A DNA stretch of 7,066 bases from Flavobacteriaceae bacterium. Lineage in GTDB: Bacteria > Bacteroidota > Bacteroidia > Flavobacteriales > Flavobacteriaceae. Under the pieces are notes generated by a model, which saw nothing but the letters and a program-made list of their open reading frames with translations, ran no database searches and had not been told where the DNA came from. This document shows, piece after piece, positions 1 to 5,754 of this stretch. A program made the position numbers and the translations under genes. Position 1 is the first letter of the stretch; each line of letters starts with the position of its first letter. The stretch lies in contig JAESTN010000346.1 of NCBI GenBank assembly GCA_016763595.1, positions 1 through 7,066 of the forward strand, written 5' to 3'.

Positions 1-1
1 A

Positions 2-187
2 TGTAAAGGTGTTATTTCGCATGCGAATGCTATTCTTGTTGATGATAAATTTCCTTCAGCCAAAGAGATGTGTTCTTTGTCTTATGGTAAATACAAAAAA
101 AACGACATCGAAGATGTCGCTTATTTTGAACCTTTTTATCTAAAAGATTTTATTGTAGTTCCTCAGAAAAAGAAAATAAAATATTAG
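2..187 (+). CDS. tsaB: TsaB, C-terminal part (tRNA t6A modification), cut by window start
   Basis: This is the last 61 codons of a plus-strand gene, in the frame of codons starting at base 2 and ending with TAG at 185-187. The visible tail reads VISHANAILVDDKFPSAKEM at its start and ends with EPFYLKDF followed by a Lys-rich tip. A conserved P-x-YLK/R segment close to the C-terminus is typical of TsaB (YeaZ), and the DVAYFEPFYLKDF form is what I recognise from Bacteroidota TsaB. TsaB is an ASKHA-fold protein that dimerises with TsaD and, with TsaE and TsaC, makes N6-threonylcarbamoyladenosine at position 37 of ANN-decoding tRNAs in the cytoplasm. The N-terminal nucleotide-fold half lies outside the window, so the call rests on the tail alone. 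The gene converges on the minus-strand gene at 184-845; their stop codons overlap (184-187). Confidence 0.8.
   Translation, partial: CKGVISHANAILVDDKFPSAKEMCSLSYGKYKKNDIEDVAYFEPFYLKDFIVVPQKKKIKY
95..119 (-). terminator. Intrinsic terminator of the minus-strand operon, inside tsaB
   Basis: On the minus strand, the 7-bp perfect stem CGACATC / GATGTCG (113-119 with 103-109) closes a 3-nt TTC loop and is followed directly by eight T (102-95). It lies 65 bp beyond the stop codon of the last minus-strand gene (184), where the transcript from 4150 should end. On the plus strand the same hairpin has no T-run, so it should not terminate tsaB. The bases also encode part of TsaB (around NDIEDV). Confidence 0.75.
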
Positions 188-845
188 AGAGCTACATAAT
201 ACTCAAAGATTTTAATTAGATCTTTTTCCTTTTTAATATTTAGCCTTTCTTTTTTAATGTAACTTTTGATAGCACCTGACTCTTCCCCAAAAACAGAAAG
301 AAATCTACTTTTTCTTGTTGGTAATTCGATAACGATATCCTGATCACTAAATTTCATATAGTGAACATCTTTCTTTCTTTCAAATTTTGCCGGCTTAGGG
401 ACGTCAAAATTACTCTTAGCTTTTACTTCTTGCTTTAGTTTTATAAACTCTTTAGTTAATAAGTACGTTTTACCTTTTTGTGCTGAAATTTTATAAAAAG
501 TATATTTGAATTCTTCATATTCAAAAGCTCTATAAGTAACATTTAAATCTGTGAACACTACTTCATATCTATATTCTATTGCAGGTAAAAAAAGACCGTT
601 TTACCATCTTTATCCAACTCAATATAATCTTGATTAGCATTGTACCTTCCTTTCATTTTCTTCCCTTGAATTGTTATGTTTTCAAATTCAGTATGAATAA
701 AAGGTGTTCCTTTAATGTCAGAGTTAGCAGAATATGGATCTAAATTATTCTTTAAGGTAAATACATCTCTTAAATTTGAAATTTGTGTTTGTTGTGAAAA
801 TGCAATAGTGGAAACGAATAATAACGTGTATAGAATTGATTTCAT
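184..845 (-). pseudogene. Small exported protein, frameshifted in a T7 run
   Basis: Two minus-strand reading frames make one gene of about 220 codons if a single base is restored. The first (845-576) starts at ATG 845 with a clear signal peptide (residues 1-17, Lys2, hydrophobic 4-16, AFS then QQ) and runs to VFF at residue 86, then hits TAG at 578-576. The second frame continues across the same place as LPAIEYRYEVVFTDLNVTY and runs to TAA at 184. The switch falls at seven T on the coding strand (593-587); eight would join the frames. The downstream piece has no ATG of its own, only GTG at 558, and no separate signal peptide, so it is not an independent gene. The mature part is rich in Lys, Tyr and Phe and ends in an SYIKKERLNIKKEKDLIKIF-type tail. 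It resembles uncharacterised exported flavobacterial proteins of about 220-230 residues; no function is known to me. A basecalling error, a true mutation or slippage could each explain the break. Confidence 0.75.
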
Positions 846-933
846 TTTTTTAGTATTTAGTTTAACAATTTTTTTATAAATTTTGGTAGAACTTTAGAAG
901 CTCAATTATTTCTTTTTCTTTTTAAGTGTAGTA

Positions 934-1740
934 CTAACTGTTTTTTCTAATTTGTACTTGATGAGGATATGGTATGTCAATATTAGCGGTGTCTAATGCT
1001 TCTTTAATATTTTCAATTGTTTCAAAATACACGTCCCAATAATCAGCAGTTGAAGACCAAGGTCTAACGGCAAAATTCACAGAACTATCTGCCAATTCAG
1101 AAACATTAACGGTAGGCGCTGGGTCTTTTAATACCTTTGGGTTTGAAGTTAACACTTCCATTAAAACATTTTTAACTTGCTTAATATCTGCATCATAAGA
1201 TACTCCAATTGTCAAGTCTACTCTTCGTGTTCCTTCTGTTGTATAGTTAATGATGTTTCCATTAGATAAGGCTCCATTTGGAATAATAATTTCTTTGTTT
1301 GATAAGCCAATTAGTTTTGTTGTAAAAATTTCAATTTCTTTCACAACACCAATTTCTCCTTGGGCTTCAACCAAATCACCAAGTTTAAAAGGTTTGAAAA
1401 TCATGATTAAAACACCTCCGGCAAAATTAGCAAGAGAACCTTGCAAAGCTAAGCCTATAGCCAAACCGGCAGCAGCAAGAATTGCGGCAAATGAAGTTGT
1501 TTCAACACCAAGTTGGGATATAACAGTAACAATTAATAGAATTTTTAATGCCCAACCTAATAGATTTCCTAAGAATTTTTGAAGTGTGTGGTCTACACCA
1601 GCTTTCTTCATGATTTTTTTAGACATTTTTATTAGCAGGCCTATTATAAATAAACCGATGATTAAAATTGCCAAAGCAGTTACTATTTTTGGGGCATAAC
1701 CTATAAATAATGTCTCTGCTTTTTCAAGATATTTTTCCAT
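934..1740 (-). CDS. mscS: Small-conductance mechanosensitive channel, MscS family
   Basis: This 268-residue protein is close to the length of E. coli MscS (286) and has the minimal three-helix layout: TM1 about residues 17-37, TM2 about 61-78, and the pore-lining TM3 about 84-115. TM3 carries the Gly/Ala-packed hallmark AAAGLAIGLALQGSLANFAG. By alignment to E. coli MscS, Leu93 and Leu97 match the gate residues L105 and L109, Gln100-Gly101 matches Q112-G113 (the kink), and Gly109 matches G121. After KPFKLGD the beta domain follows (IIIPNG near residue 152, NIINYT) and then the C-terminal alpha/beta cage domain, ending IPYPHQVQI, equivalent to IPYPQMDV of E. coli. Family role: a homoheptameric inner-membrane valve that opens under membrane tension and releases solutes during hypo-osmotic shock. 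It is the third gene of the minus-strand operon, 9 bp after the DUF1304 gene. All key parts appear intact. Confidence 0.93.
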   Translation of the reverse strand: MEKYLEKAETLFIGYAPKIVTALAILIIGLFIIGLLIKMSKKIMKKAGVDHTLQKFLGNLLGWALKILLIVTVISQLGVETTSFAAILAAAGLAIGLALQGSLANFAGGVLIMIFKPFKLGDLVEAQGEIGVVKEIEIFTTKLIGLSNKEIIIPNGALSNGNIINYTTEGTRRVDLTIGVSYDADIKQVKNVLMEVLTSNPKVLKDPAPTVNVSELADSSVNFAVRPWSSTADYWDVYFETIENIKEALDTANIDIPYPHQVQIRKNS

Positions 1741-1749
1741 GATAATTTT

Positions 1750-2106
1750 TTAATTAAATATAATTAATAGAACTGCAAAAATAGCCGGAATAGATTGAAT
1801 ATAAAAGAGTCTAATCTTTTTTGTTGAGTAGGCCCCGTAAATTCCAGCAACAATAACACAAGCTAAGAAGAATATACTTATGTCTTGATTTTCAATAATT
1901 AGTGACCAAATTAACCCCGCTGATAGAAATCCATTATACAATCCTTGATTTGCGGCTAAAACCTTCGTTTCTTCTGCAAATTCTTTCGATTTTAATCCAA
2001 ATGTTTTGATTCCTTTAGGTTTGGTCCTTAAAAACATTTCTAGGATTAAAAAATAGAAATGTTCAAATGCCACAAATGCAATTAATAGTGTTACTACGGT
2101 AGTCAT
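1750..2106 (-). CDS. DUF1304 family small integral membrane protein
   Basis: The protein has 118 residues with about four hydrophobic segments (roughly 2-25, 56-72, 76-91 and 98-117), the usual size and shape of DUF1304 proteins. Recognisable family features are FEHFYFLILEMF (14-25), a short basic loop with KTFGLKSKEFAEETK (34-48), the conserved LAANQGLYNG segment (50-59), and CVIVAGIYGAYS in the third helix. The function of the family is unknown; it is an inner-membrane protein. ATG at 2106 is preceded by the stop of the YyaL-type gene at 2111, a 4-bp gap, and its own stop is 9 bp before the MscS start, so translation is probably coupled. There is no sign of truncation. Family assignment is by pattern recognition. 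Confidence 0.85.
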   Translation of the reverse strand: MTTVVTLLIAFVAFEHFYFLILEMFLRTKPKGIKTFGLKSKEFAEETKVLAANQGLYNGFLSAGLIWSLIIENQDISIFFLACVIVAGIYGAYSTKKIRLFYIQSIPAIFAVLLIIFN

Positions 2107-2110
2107 AAGT

Positions 2111-4150
2111 TTAAGTTTTAATTAGTTTTAAAGCTTCATTCGTTTTTTCTGTTGGAAGTTGACAGGTATTATTTACACAAACATATACTAAAGTTTTGTT
2201 TTTGTTAAATCGATCAAGTAATAAAGGTAACTCACTATTTGTTAACGAACCACACAGTAATTTATTGGGAATGTATTTTTGATTAATTTCTAGCAATCTC
2301 TCTCTTGCTTCTTCACCACAAATAGCAATTTCATAATAATCTTGGCTAAAATTACTGTACAAATCTAACCAATTTGAATATGCGGAGCCATAATTCCCCA
2401 TCATAGGGATCATGTTTTTTAACATCTGTTTACTTGTTTTTAAATAGTACGCATTGCTATAAAAATGACCTAACTTATATAAGTTCTTAGCCATCATAGA
2501 ATTTGATGAAGGCATTACATTATCCTCAATTTCTGTTTTTCTGGCAATCAATTTTGTGTCTTTTTCAGAAGTAAAATAGAACATTTTTGATTCTTGATTG
2601 TAAAAATAATCGAAACAAATAGCTGTTAAATTATTGGCAATGGTTAGCCACTTTTCATTAAAAGTAACTTCATACAATGCGATGAAGGCGTCAATAATCG
2701 TTCCGTAATCTTCTAAGTATCCGTTTATTGTAGATTTTCCATTTTTGTAATTATGGTAGAGCGTAGCATCTTCTTTGATAAGATGTTGTTCAATGAAATT
2801 AGCATTAGTAAGCGCTATTTCTAAATAATGATGGTTGTTTAGAACTCTATAGGCATCTATATACCCTTTTAACATGATTCCATTCCATGACGTTAGAATT
2901 TTATCATCTAGTCTTGGGTATTTTTTCTTTTTTCTTTCTTTTAACAGCGTGTTTTGCCAAAAACGCACTTTCTCTTTTAATTGTTTTTTGGGAATTTGAT
3001 GTTCTTTAGAAAACGCATCATCAGTTAGATTCCGTATTAAATGATACTTGTTATGCTCCCAAAAACCAAAAGTGTTGATATTATAATAGCTAGAAAATAA
3101 TTCGAAATCATCTGTAAGTATTTTTTCTAATTCTGGTTTTGTCCACACATAATAGGCACCTTCTTCAAGGGTGTTGTTTTCATCTAAACTATCTGCATCA
3201 ATAGCCGAGTAAAAACCTCCAGAAATATCTAACAACTCTCTTTCAATAAACTGCATAGTATTAATGATGGTTTCTTTATAAAGGGCATTCTTCGTGATTA
3301 AATAGGCATCTGCATACAAACTAACTAGTTGGCCATTATCGTACAACATCTTTTCAAAATGCGGAATATGCCATTTTGTATCAACAGAATACCTAGAAAA
3401 GCCTCCGTTTATTTGGTCAAATATGCCTCCTAGTGCAATTTTAGTTAGGGTGTTGTTTACGTATTTTATTAATTCTTTATCATTATTTTGATAGGCATGT
3501 CTTAGTAGAAAATGGTAATTATTTGGCATTGGAAATTTTGGAGCTCTATTTAAACCACCTAATTCATCATCAAAATAGATACTCCATTTTTTAACGGTGT
3601 CTTTTAAATACGAATTTGTGAATTCTACTTCTTCTGTATTCACATTTACAATACTTGATTCTTGAATTCCTAAGGTTAGTTTTTCTGCATATTCAAGTAC
3701 TGTTTCAGGTTTAGAAATGTATAGATTCCCAATTTGAAACAATGTTTTTGCCCACTCCTCTTTTTTAAAATAGGTTCCACCCCAAACAGGTCTTCCATCT
3801 GGTAAAGCAATACAATTTAAAGGCCACCCTCCTTGACCAGCCATTAATTGAACAGCATTCATGTAAATTTGATCAATATCTGGCCGCTCTTCTCTATCAA
3901 CTTTTACATTGATAAAATATTGATTCATAATATTGGCTACTTCTTCATTCTCAAAACTCTCCTCTTCCATTACATGACACCAATGACAAGAAGAATATCC
4001 AATTGAAATTAATAATAATTTGTTTTCTTGTTTTGCTAAATTTAAGGTTTCATCATTCCAAGCATGCCAATTAACAGGATTGTGAGCATGTTGTAATAAA
4101 TAAGGGCTCGTTTCTGAGATTAGATTATTGGTTTTTTTTTCAGTTGACAT
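2111..4150 (-). CDS. YyaL/SPATA20-type protein: thioredoxin-like (DUF255) plus alpha/alpha-barrel
   Basis: At 679 residues this is full length for the family (B. subtilis YyaL, human SPATA20). The N-terminal DUF255 domain (about 10-165) contains [14 protein letters not shown], the redox-type motif C55-H-W-C58 followed by HVMEEESFE, the stretch [10 protein letters not shown] (84-93) and GQGGWPL (105-111). From about 180 a helical (alpha/alpha)6-barrel-like region related to N-acylglucosamine 2-epimerase folds follows, with RAPKFPMPN (202-210), [17 protein letters not shown] (241-257), [12 protein letters not shown] (264-275), FYSAIDADS (313-321), EEGAYYVWT (329-337) and LTSWNG. The tail has the family's [10 protein letters not shown] element. 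There is no signal peptide, so it is probably cytoplasmic. Its biochemical activity is not established; a redox role is suggested by CxxC and a sugar-related role only by fold. It is the first gene of the operon. ATG 4150 is supported by its N-terminal family motif about 15 residues in. A 9-A run at codons 4-7 stays in frame. Confidence 0.93.
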   Translation of the reverse strand: MSTEKKTNNLISETSPYLLQHAHNPVNWHAWNDETLNLAKQENKLLLISIGYSSCHWCHVMEEESFENEEVANIMNQYFINVKVDREERPDIDQIYMNAVQLMAGQGGWPLNCIALPDGRPVWGGTYFKKEEWAKTLFQIGNLYISKPETVLEYAEKLTLGIQESSIVNVNTEEVEFTNSYLKDTVKKWSIYFDDELGGLNRAPKFPMPNNYHFLLRHAYQNNDKELIKYVNNTLTKIALGGIFDQINGGFSRYSVDTKWHIPHFEKMLYDNGQLVSLYADAYLITKNALYKETIINTMQFIERELLDISGGFYSAIDADSLDENNTLEEGAYYVWTKPELEKILTDDFELFSSYYNINTFGFWEHNKYHLIRNLTDDAFSKEHQIPKKQLKEKVRFWQNTLLKERKKKKYPRLDDKILTSWNGIMLKGYIDAYRVLNNHHYLEIALTNANFIEQHLIKEDATLYHNYKNGKSTINGYLEDYGTIIDAFIALYEVTFNEKWLTIANNLTAICFDYFYNQESKMFYFTSEKDTKLIARKTEIEDNVMPSSNSMMAKNLYKLGHFYSNAYYLKTSKQMLKNMIPMMGNYGSAYSNWLDLYSNFSQDYYEIAICGEEARERLLEINQKYIPNKLLCGSLTNSELPLLLDRFNKNKTLVYVCVNNTCQLPTEKTNEALKLIKT

Positions 4151-4151
4151 A

Positions 4152-4291
4152 GTGATATGGACGCAATATTGGTTTTATCAAAGATAAAATAATAAATAAG
4201 GAGGAGACACTTAATGAAAAGGTAATGTGATATGGCTATTGGTTAATGGTAATTTAATATTGGTATTACTTTAATATAATACTACTATTGG
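4152..4291. repeat. Repeated gtgatatgg and TATTGG elements between divergent genes
   Basis: The 9-mer gtgatatgg occurs at 4152-4160 and 4227-4235. Each copy is followed by tattggtt (4167-4174 and 4237-4244), after spacers of 6 and 1 bp. TATTGG recurs at 4258-4263 and 4286-4291, making four copies in 125 bp, all in the same orientation. Two copies flank the operon -7 element at 4179-4186. This could be a regulator-binding array or drift of a short duplication; no known operator is recognised. Confidence 0.4.
4179..4186 (-). promoter_or_regulatory. Promoter -7 element (TATCTTTG) of the YyaL-DUF1304-mscS operon
   Basis: Read on the minus strand, 4186-4179 is TATCTTTG, an exact match to the Bacteroidota -7 consensus TAnnTTTG. 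It lies 28 bp upstream of ATG 4150, giving a predicted leader of about 20 nt. A -33 TTG is not present at the usual spacing; the nearest candidate is GTG at 4210-4208, 21 bp upstream of the element. No other TAnnTTTG match is seen on this strand in the intergenic region. Confidence 0.6.
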
Positions 4292-4300
4292 ATATTTGCA

Positions 4301-4397
4301 CATCGCTTATACAGCTAGTGTATTTCATTGAGTATATAGTTTTTGTCGACTTTTTTAATGAATACATTCTACTGCCTTCAAAAGAAGGCAGTTTTTT
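4301..4397 (+). ncRNA. Candidate small RNA or leader: two hairpins, antisense loop, terminator
   Basis: There is no coding region on the plus strand between 4151 and 4474, yet a strong terminator lies at 4371-4397. Just before it, 4317-4329 pairs with 4357-4368: TGTATT(T)CATT against AATGAATACA, plus an A-U and a G-U pair at the base. This is a 12-bp stem with one bulged T, enclosing a 27-nt loop (4330-4356). The loop carries TAGTTTTTGTCG (4337-4348), perfectly complementary to CGACAAAAACTA at 4455-4466, just upstream of the porin ATG. A stem with an exposed antisense loop followed by a terminator hairpin is the usual build of regulatory antisense RNAs. The 5' end is unknown; I place it just after attggatatttgca (4287-4300), which nearly repeats the sequence before the porin start. 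An attenuated 5' leader of the porin mRNA is an alternative. It matches no RNA family I know. Confidence 0.45.
4371..4397 (+). terminator. Strong intrinsic terminator in the divergent intergenic region
   Basis: A perfect 9-bp stem, ACTGCCTTC (4371-4379) with GAAGGCAGT (4384-4392), closes an AAAA loop and runs straight into T (six T at 4392-4397). There is no matching A-run on the 5' side, so it works on the plus strand only. It is 77 bp upstream of the porin start with no plus-strand gene before it, which implies a short transcript ending here. Confidence 0.85.
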
Positions 4398-4419
4398 ATC
4401 ACTATCATAATAATTTAGA

Positions 4420-4436
4420 AACATTAAGTTAACATT
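4420..4436 (+). promoter_or_regulatory. Pho-box-like tandem repeat upstream of the porin
   Basis: AACATT occurs at 4420-4425 and 4431-4436, exactly 11 bp apart; the second copy reads TTAACATT. Pho boxes (PhoB in enterics, PhoP in Bacillus, core TTAACA) are direct repeats with 11-bp periodicity. The same core at the same spacing lies before the phosphate permease gene (5687-5702). Binding by a PhoB-type regulator is an inference. Confidence 0.5.
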
Positions 4437-4439
4437 GGA

Positions 4440-4453
4440 ATTGGTTATTTGCA
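4440..4453 (+). promoter_or_regulatory. Probable porin promoter -7 region (attggttatttgca)
   Basis: TTTG at 4448-4451 could be the right half of a Bacteroidota -7 element, but the TA half at 4444-4445 is GT, so the match is poor, as is common for activator-dependent promoters. It would give a start near 4456-4458 and a leader of under 20 nt. The 14-mer differs by one base from 4287-4300, which may be the matching element of the candidate RNA. Confidence 0.35.
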
Positions 4454-4454
4454 G

Positions 4455-4466
4455 CGACAAAAACTA
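4455..4466 (+). promoter_or_regulatory. Candidate antisense target in the porin leader
   Basis: CGACAAAAACTA here is the perfect reverse complement of 4337-4348, the loop of the candidate RNA upstream. It lies 9-20 nt before the porin ATG (4475), where a ribosome would load, so pairing would be expected to hinder translation. Only the complementarity is seen; the effect is inferred. Confidence 0.4.
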
Positions 4467-4474
4467 GTACTATA

Positions 4475-5674
4475 ATGAAAACTTACCTCACCACTGTTGT
4501 TGTTTTGTTGTTGTGTATCAAAACATTAAGTGCACAAGAAGCAAATGCCCCGAAATTTGGAAAAGGGCTGTTTAATTTGACAGGAAAAGACAATTCATGG
4601 TCAATGAAAATTGCTGCAAGAGTACAATTTTTAGGAACTTCTACTTGGGATTCTAAAGACGATGGAATCTCAAACATTAAAACGTCTATGTTGGTTCGTA
4701 GAGCTAGATTAAAATTTAGTGGTTTTGTGTATTCTCCAAAATTACAATACAAAATAGAGTTGGGGCTTTCTAATAAAGATATTGGAGGTGCTTCTGTGTA
4801 TACAAATAATGCACCAAGATATATTTTAGATGCAGTTATAAAATGGAATTTTCACGAAAATTTTGTACTGTGGGTGGGGCAAACAAAATTACCAGGAAAT
4901 AGAGAACGTGTTGTTTCTTCGGCAAACATGCAATTGGTAGATCGTTCTTTATTAAACAAACGCTTTAATATAGATAGAGATATGGGAGTTCAATTAAGAC
5001 ACCATTTTAATGTTTCAGATAATTTTATTGTAAAGGAAGTTTTTTCTATTGCGCAAGGTGAAGGCAGAAATGTGACTACTGGTAATTTAGGAGGGTTTCA
5101 ATACACGGCAAGAGTTGAATTGTTGCCTTTTGGAAACTTTACAGGTAAAGGAGATTATATTGGAGGTGATTTAAAAAGAGAAGAAAACTTAAAATGGGCT
5201 TTTGCTGCTAGTTATGATTTAAATAATAACGCGGTAAAAAATAGGTCTAACCAAGGTTCTTATATGACAAATGATACGGGTTTCTATCAAACAAACATTT
5301 CAACTTTATTTGTAGATACCATGTTAAAATATAAAGGGTTCTCTTTTATGGGAGAATATGCATTTAGAGATGCTTCAGATCCTCTAGCTAAAAACTCTGA
5401 CAATTCATTAACAGGAGATAAAGTGCAAACAGGAAATAGTTTAAACGTAATGAGTGGATATTTATTTAAAAACAATTGGGAGCTTACAGGTAGATATACA
5501 AATGTAACCTATGATCAGTTTTTGCATAAAGGAGCTGAAAACCAATATACATTTGGTATTTCAAAATATATAGCAGGGCATAAATTAAAAGTACAATCTG
5601 ATGTTAGTTATTTAGATGTCGTAAGTGGCACCAACCAACTAATGTACAGATTGCAAGTAGATATACATTTCTAA
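4475..5674 (+). CDS. Phosphate-selective porin, OprP/OprO family
   Basis: The 399-residue protein begins with a Sec signal peptide (hydrophobic residues 5-15, LSA then QE, cleavage after Ala20) and ends in aromatic Phe (LQVDIHF), the outer-membrane beta-barrel signature. The mature part is alternating beta-strand sequence matching the porin O/P family: LVRRARLKFSGFVYSPKLQY (73-92), YKIELGLSNKD (92-102), VLWVGQTKLPGNRERVVSS (131-149), and the VDRS...RDMGVQL segment (155-174). In the family, trimeric 16-stranded barrels let phosphate or polyphosphate cross the outer membrane; substrate choice cannot be read from this sequence. The following gene is a Pit phosphate permease, 80 bp downstream, which supports a phosphate role. 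ATG 4475 is chosen because the signal peptide starts directly after it. Upstream lie the Pho-box-like repeat, the weak promoter and the antisense target described separately. Cys14 is not in a lipobox, so it is not a lipoprotein. Confidence 0.88.
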   Translation: MKTYLTTVVVLLLCIKTLSAQEANAPKFGKGLFNLTGKDNSWSMKIAARVQFLGTSTWDSKDDGISNIKTSMLVRRARLKFSGFVYSPKLQYKIELGLSNKDIGGASVYTNNAPRYILDAVIKWNFHENFVLWVGQTKLPGNRERVVSSANMQLVDRSLLNKRFNIDRDMGVQLRHHFNVSDNFIVKEVFSIAQGEGRNVTTGNLGGFQYTARVELLPFGNFTGKGDYIGGDLKREENLKWAFAASYDLNNNAVKNRSNQGSYMTNDTGFYQTNISTLFVDTMLKYKGFSFMGEYAFRDASDPLAKNSDNSLTGDKVQTGNSLNVMSGYLFKNNWELTGRYTNVTYDQFLHKGAENQYTFGISKYIAGHKLKVQSDVSYLDVVSGTNQLMYRLQVDIHF

Positions 5675-5685
5675 AGCGTAAAAGA

Positions 5686-5703
5686 TAACATAAGCGTAAC
5701 ATA
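5686..5703 (+). promoter_or_regulatory. Pho-box-like tandem repeat upstream of pit
   Basis: TAACATA occurs at 5686-5692 and again at 5697-5703, an exact 11-bp period. The shared core AACAT matches the pair before the porin (4420 and 4431). The downstream copy starts 28 bp before TTTG of the -7 element, against 17 bp at the porin, a difference of exactly one 11-bp repeat. A second, overlapping pair, AAGCGTAA, is at 5674-5681 and 5692-5699 (18-bp spacing). Confidence 0.5.
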
Positions 5704-5721
5704 TAAGAAGTTGCGTGTACA

Positions 5722-5729
5722 TACATTTG
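5722..5729 (+). promoter_or_regulatory. Promoter -7 element (TACATTTG) of pit
   Basis: This is an exact TAnnTTTG match, 25 bp before ATG 5755, implying a leader of about 20 nt. No TTG lies at the usual -33 distance; the one at 5711-5713 is too close. With the 11-bp repeats just upstream, this fits an activator-dependent promoter and means pit need not rely on read-through from the porin. Confidence 0.55.
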
Positions 5730-5754
5730 TAAAACAAAAAAAGAGATAATTATT

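Noticed and set aside
103..119. The tsaB hairpin as a plus-strand terminator
   Set aside because: On the plus strand no T-run follows the hairpin, and it precedes the tsaB stop codon by about 65 bp.
184..558. A separate 124-residue gene starting at GTG 558
   Set aside because: Its frame continues upstream in register with the signal-peptide ORF across the T7 run, it has no ATG or signal peptide, and the two pieces join into one sensible protein with a single base change.
586..596. Programmed -1 ribosomal frameshift site at the T7 run
   Set aside because: The in-frame codons are GTC TTT TTT TAC, so no ideal X-XXY-YYZ heptamer is placed for tandem slippage, and I see no clear downstream hairpin. 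Plain mutation, sequencing error or transcriptional slippage is simpler.
1250..1582. Plus-strand 110-codon open frame opposite mscS
   Set aside because: It lies entirely within the well-supported channel gene, and its Pro/Lys-rich translation shows no family features.
4198..4225. Strong Shine-Dalgarno-like AAGGAGGAG followed by ATG AAA AGG TAA (leader peptide MKR)
   Set aside because: The frame is three codons long, Bacteroidota rarely rely on Shine-Dalgarno sequences, and no regulatory codons or linked attenuator are visible. It is probably chance in an A/G-rich stretch.
4266..4460. Minus-strand 64-codon open frame in the intergenic region
   Set aside because: It crosses the terminator hairpin and the porin control region, has no recognisable motif, and has an unlikely composition (rich in Ser, Asn and Ile).
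5674..5699. AAGCGTAA direct repeat (5674-5681 and 5692-5699) as the main operator of pit
   Set aside because: Its 18-bp spacing does not match helical phasing, its first copy overlaps the porin stop codon, and it has no counterpart at the porin promoter. The 11-bp TAACATA pair is the better candidate.
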